Assembly (NCBI GenBank): GCA_023664265.1
Contig: JAMPFV010000029.1
Span: forward strand, 1-34,588
Source: Roseburia sp.
Lineage (GTDB): Bacteria; Bacillota; Clostridia; Lachnospirales; Lachnospiraceae
DNA length: 34,588 nt
Direction: 5' to 3'
The position numbers and the translations under genes are program-made. The number at the start of each line of letters is the position of its first letter. Position 1 is the stretch's first letter. The notes below the pieces were generated by a model. That model made no database searches. It had not been told where the DNA came from and was given only the letters and a program-made list of their open reading frames with translations. Positions 33,632-34,588 of the stretch are shown piece by piece.

Positions 33632-34027
33632 TTATTCCTTTATCGCTATATACTCTGCTATCTTCTGAACAAAATATTTTGCATTTTTAAACTGTTCTTC
33701 CGCCTCTGCCTTCCCTGCAATATAAAAATCATCATAATCGGATTTCTCCCTGCAAAGCGAACTGTCTTTAATAATAACTGCCAGATTTCTATCTAAAATT
33801 TCTGTCTTTAAATACTCTTTCATAAAAAAGGCTATCACGCCTGAATGTTTAGAAGAATCAAATCCTTTTAAAACATTGGCTGAACGCATAGCATGAAAAA
33901 CTGCATAATATGAACGATTTAGAGAAGTCTTATATTGTCCAATCTGCAAATTGCTTTCTGAAGCCGATAACATTTCCCTAGCCCGTTCTATACGATATCC
34001 GGCTAATTCTTTTAAGCTGCCTTCCAT
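33632..34027 (-). CDS. HEPN-domain toxin candidate (HepT-like)
   Basis: 131 residues from the ATG at 34027 (MEGSLKELAGYRIERAREML); a longer frame to 34081 overlaps the upstream gene and lacks a site. The HEPN RNase motif R-x6-H is seen in LNRSYYAVFHAMRS, followed by LKGFDSSKHSGV, typical of PF05168-type HEPN proteins. Such proteins are RNases paired with a nucleotidyltransferase antitoxin (type VII, HepT/MntA). It overlaps the nucleotidyltransferase gene by 16 bp, consistent with a two-gene module. The target RNA is unknown. Confidence 0.82.
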   Translation of the reverse strand: MEGSLKELAGYRIERAREMLSASESNLQIGQYKTSLNRSYYAVFHAMRSANVLKGFDSSKHSGVIAFFMKEYLKTEILDRNLAVIIKDSSLCREKSDYDDFYIAGKAEAEEQFKNAKYFVQKIAEYIAIKE

Positions 34028-34341
34028 AGAACAACCCCTTCCTTTTGAACATTTTGATAAAAAGGCAAAATATTCCCCCACTTTTCCATATTGTCTTCCT
34101 GTATATCCACAATCGAAAAAACTTTCTCATAACGAATATCCATATCTGCAACCCATCTGACAAAACTTTTTTTCGTTTCAGTATCGATTGGATTTTTCAT
34201 AATAATTGCAATATCAATATCACTATCCTCGGCGGCCTCTCTTCTTGCTGTTGAGCCATATAAAATAATCATAGATATATTCTGTCTGAAAATATCGGTT
34301 AATCCCTGCACCAAAGCGTTTCTTACATCATCTGACAACAT
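34012..34341 (-). CDS. Minimal nucleotidyltransferase, MntA-like antitoxin
   Basis: 109 residues. The nucleotidyltransferase signature GSTARREAAEDSDIDIAI gives GS-x10-DxD, and the third acidic residue is likely the Asp in FSIVDI. In studied type VII systems this enzyme adds AMP to the HEPN partner and neutralises it. AGGAGG lies 7 nt upstream of the ATG at 34341. It comes first in the module, with hepT-like overlapping its end; in several described loci the order is reversed. Confidence 0.85.
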   Translation of the reverse strand: MLSDDVRNALVQGLTDIFRQNISMIILYGSTARREAAEDSDIDIAIIMKNPIDTETKKSFVRWVADMDIRYEKVFSIVDIQEDNMEKWGNILPFYQNVQKEGVVLWKAA

Positions 34342-34390
34342 CCTTTTTCCTCCTACAACATTCGGCTATACCAAAATAACTTTTAATTTG

Positions 34391-34418
34391 TTATAACCTC
34401 AATTTAGTTATTTCACAA
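34391..34418 (-). promoter_or_regulatory. Possible promoter of the HEPN/nucleotidyltransferase module
   Basis: TTGTGA (34418-34413) and TTATAA (34396-34391) on the minus strand, 16 bp apart, in a very AT-rich stretch. Such matches arise easily by chance there. Confidence 0.3.
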
Positions 34419-34460
34419 CAATAACTACCGAAAAAACATAGTCTTTCAGTAATTTTCCAT

Positions 34461-34547
34461 TCAGGGAATTAACCCTGTCCCTTTCATCTGTCCATAACGG
34501 GCAACCGCATCTTCTTTGCTGTCACCTTCTTTGCCAACCTCTGTTGG
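34461..34547 (-). pseudogene. Short gene-like remnant at right window end
   Basis: The minus strand has 28 codons ending at a TGA (34463-34461), reading EVGKEGDSKEDAVARYGQM and ending GTGLIP. It has no start and is closed upstream by an in-frame TAA (34550-34548). A neighbouring frame is open from the window edge to about 34530. Together they could be the 3' end of a gene broken by a one-base shift, or chance. The family is not recognised. Nothing else is seen in 34342-34588 beyond a possible promoter. Confidence 0.25.
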
Positions 34548-34588
34548 TTAGTTGGAATAGGTGACTTAGAAAATATCCATTATTCAAG

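Overview
This window looks like chromosomal DNA of an anaerobic Gram-positive bacterium of the class Clostridia, most likely a Lachnospiraceae-type gut organism. That assignment is an inference from gene content and order: ribosomal protein L27 carries the cleavable Firmicutes N-terminal extension next to its Prp protease, RecU and a YlbJ-like sporulation protein are present, HisG is the short form with HisZ, and the rplU-prp-rpmA-obgE-yhbY-nadD-yqeK-rsfS order is typical of Clostridia. Most genes lie on the minus strand; the exceptions are a tyrosine recombinase, lexA and a ylbJ-like gene. No tRNA, rRNA, insertion sequence or CRISPR array was seen. No gene-free stretch exceeds 300 bp. The largest are 34342-34588, 17996-18220, 31951-32161 and 3399-3606, and each is described below.

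Layout. 1-416: 5' part of a NADAR-domain gene cut by the window edge. 458-1822: AI-2E/PerM-type membrane protein. 1967-4227: SOS locus, with a XerC/D-like recombinase convergent to a small LysM (YneA-like) gene, which is divergent from lexA across two LexA boxes. 4304-8658: minus-strand operon from a strong promoter and L21 leader through ribosomal proteins, Obg, YhbY, NadD, YqeK and RsfS. 8675-12494: RNase E/G with two coupled radical-SAM-associated proteins. 12516-14030: secreted GH25 lysozyme with about 14 cell-wall-binding repeats. 14147-18224: hisZ-hisG-hisD-hisB with a promoter and a highly structured leader. 18221-23812: recU, rluA-type synthase, a membrane protein of unknown function, a short-chain dehydrogenase, a YgiQ radical SAM protein and an RsuA-type synthase. 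23854-27728: ylbJ-like (plus strand), an amidase, a coiled-coil protein, coaD and rsmD. 27772-31950: topoisomerase IV-like parE-parC behind a promoter and a long leader hairpin. 32162-34341: AT-rich accessory genes (Nudix, GNAT-like, HEPN/nucleotidyltransferase toxin-antitoxin pair).

The window is mainly housekeeping: translation, ribosome assembly, tRNA/rRNA modification, cofactor synthesis, histidine synthesis, cell wall turnover and DNA topology. The less ordinary content is in the non-coding DNA: the his leader with mutually exclusive pairings and a 39-bp direct repeat, a second three-palindrome cluster at the other end of the his block, a near-continuous 49-nt hairpin between the parE promoter and gene, and an SOS promoter with a LexA box exactly filling its spacer. 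I did not find a clearly new multi-gene system; the his and parE leaders are the best candidates for undescribed regulation.
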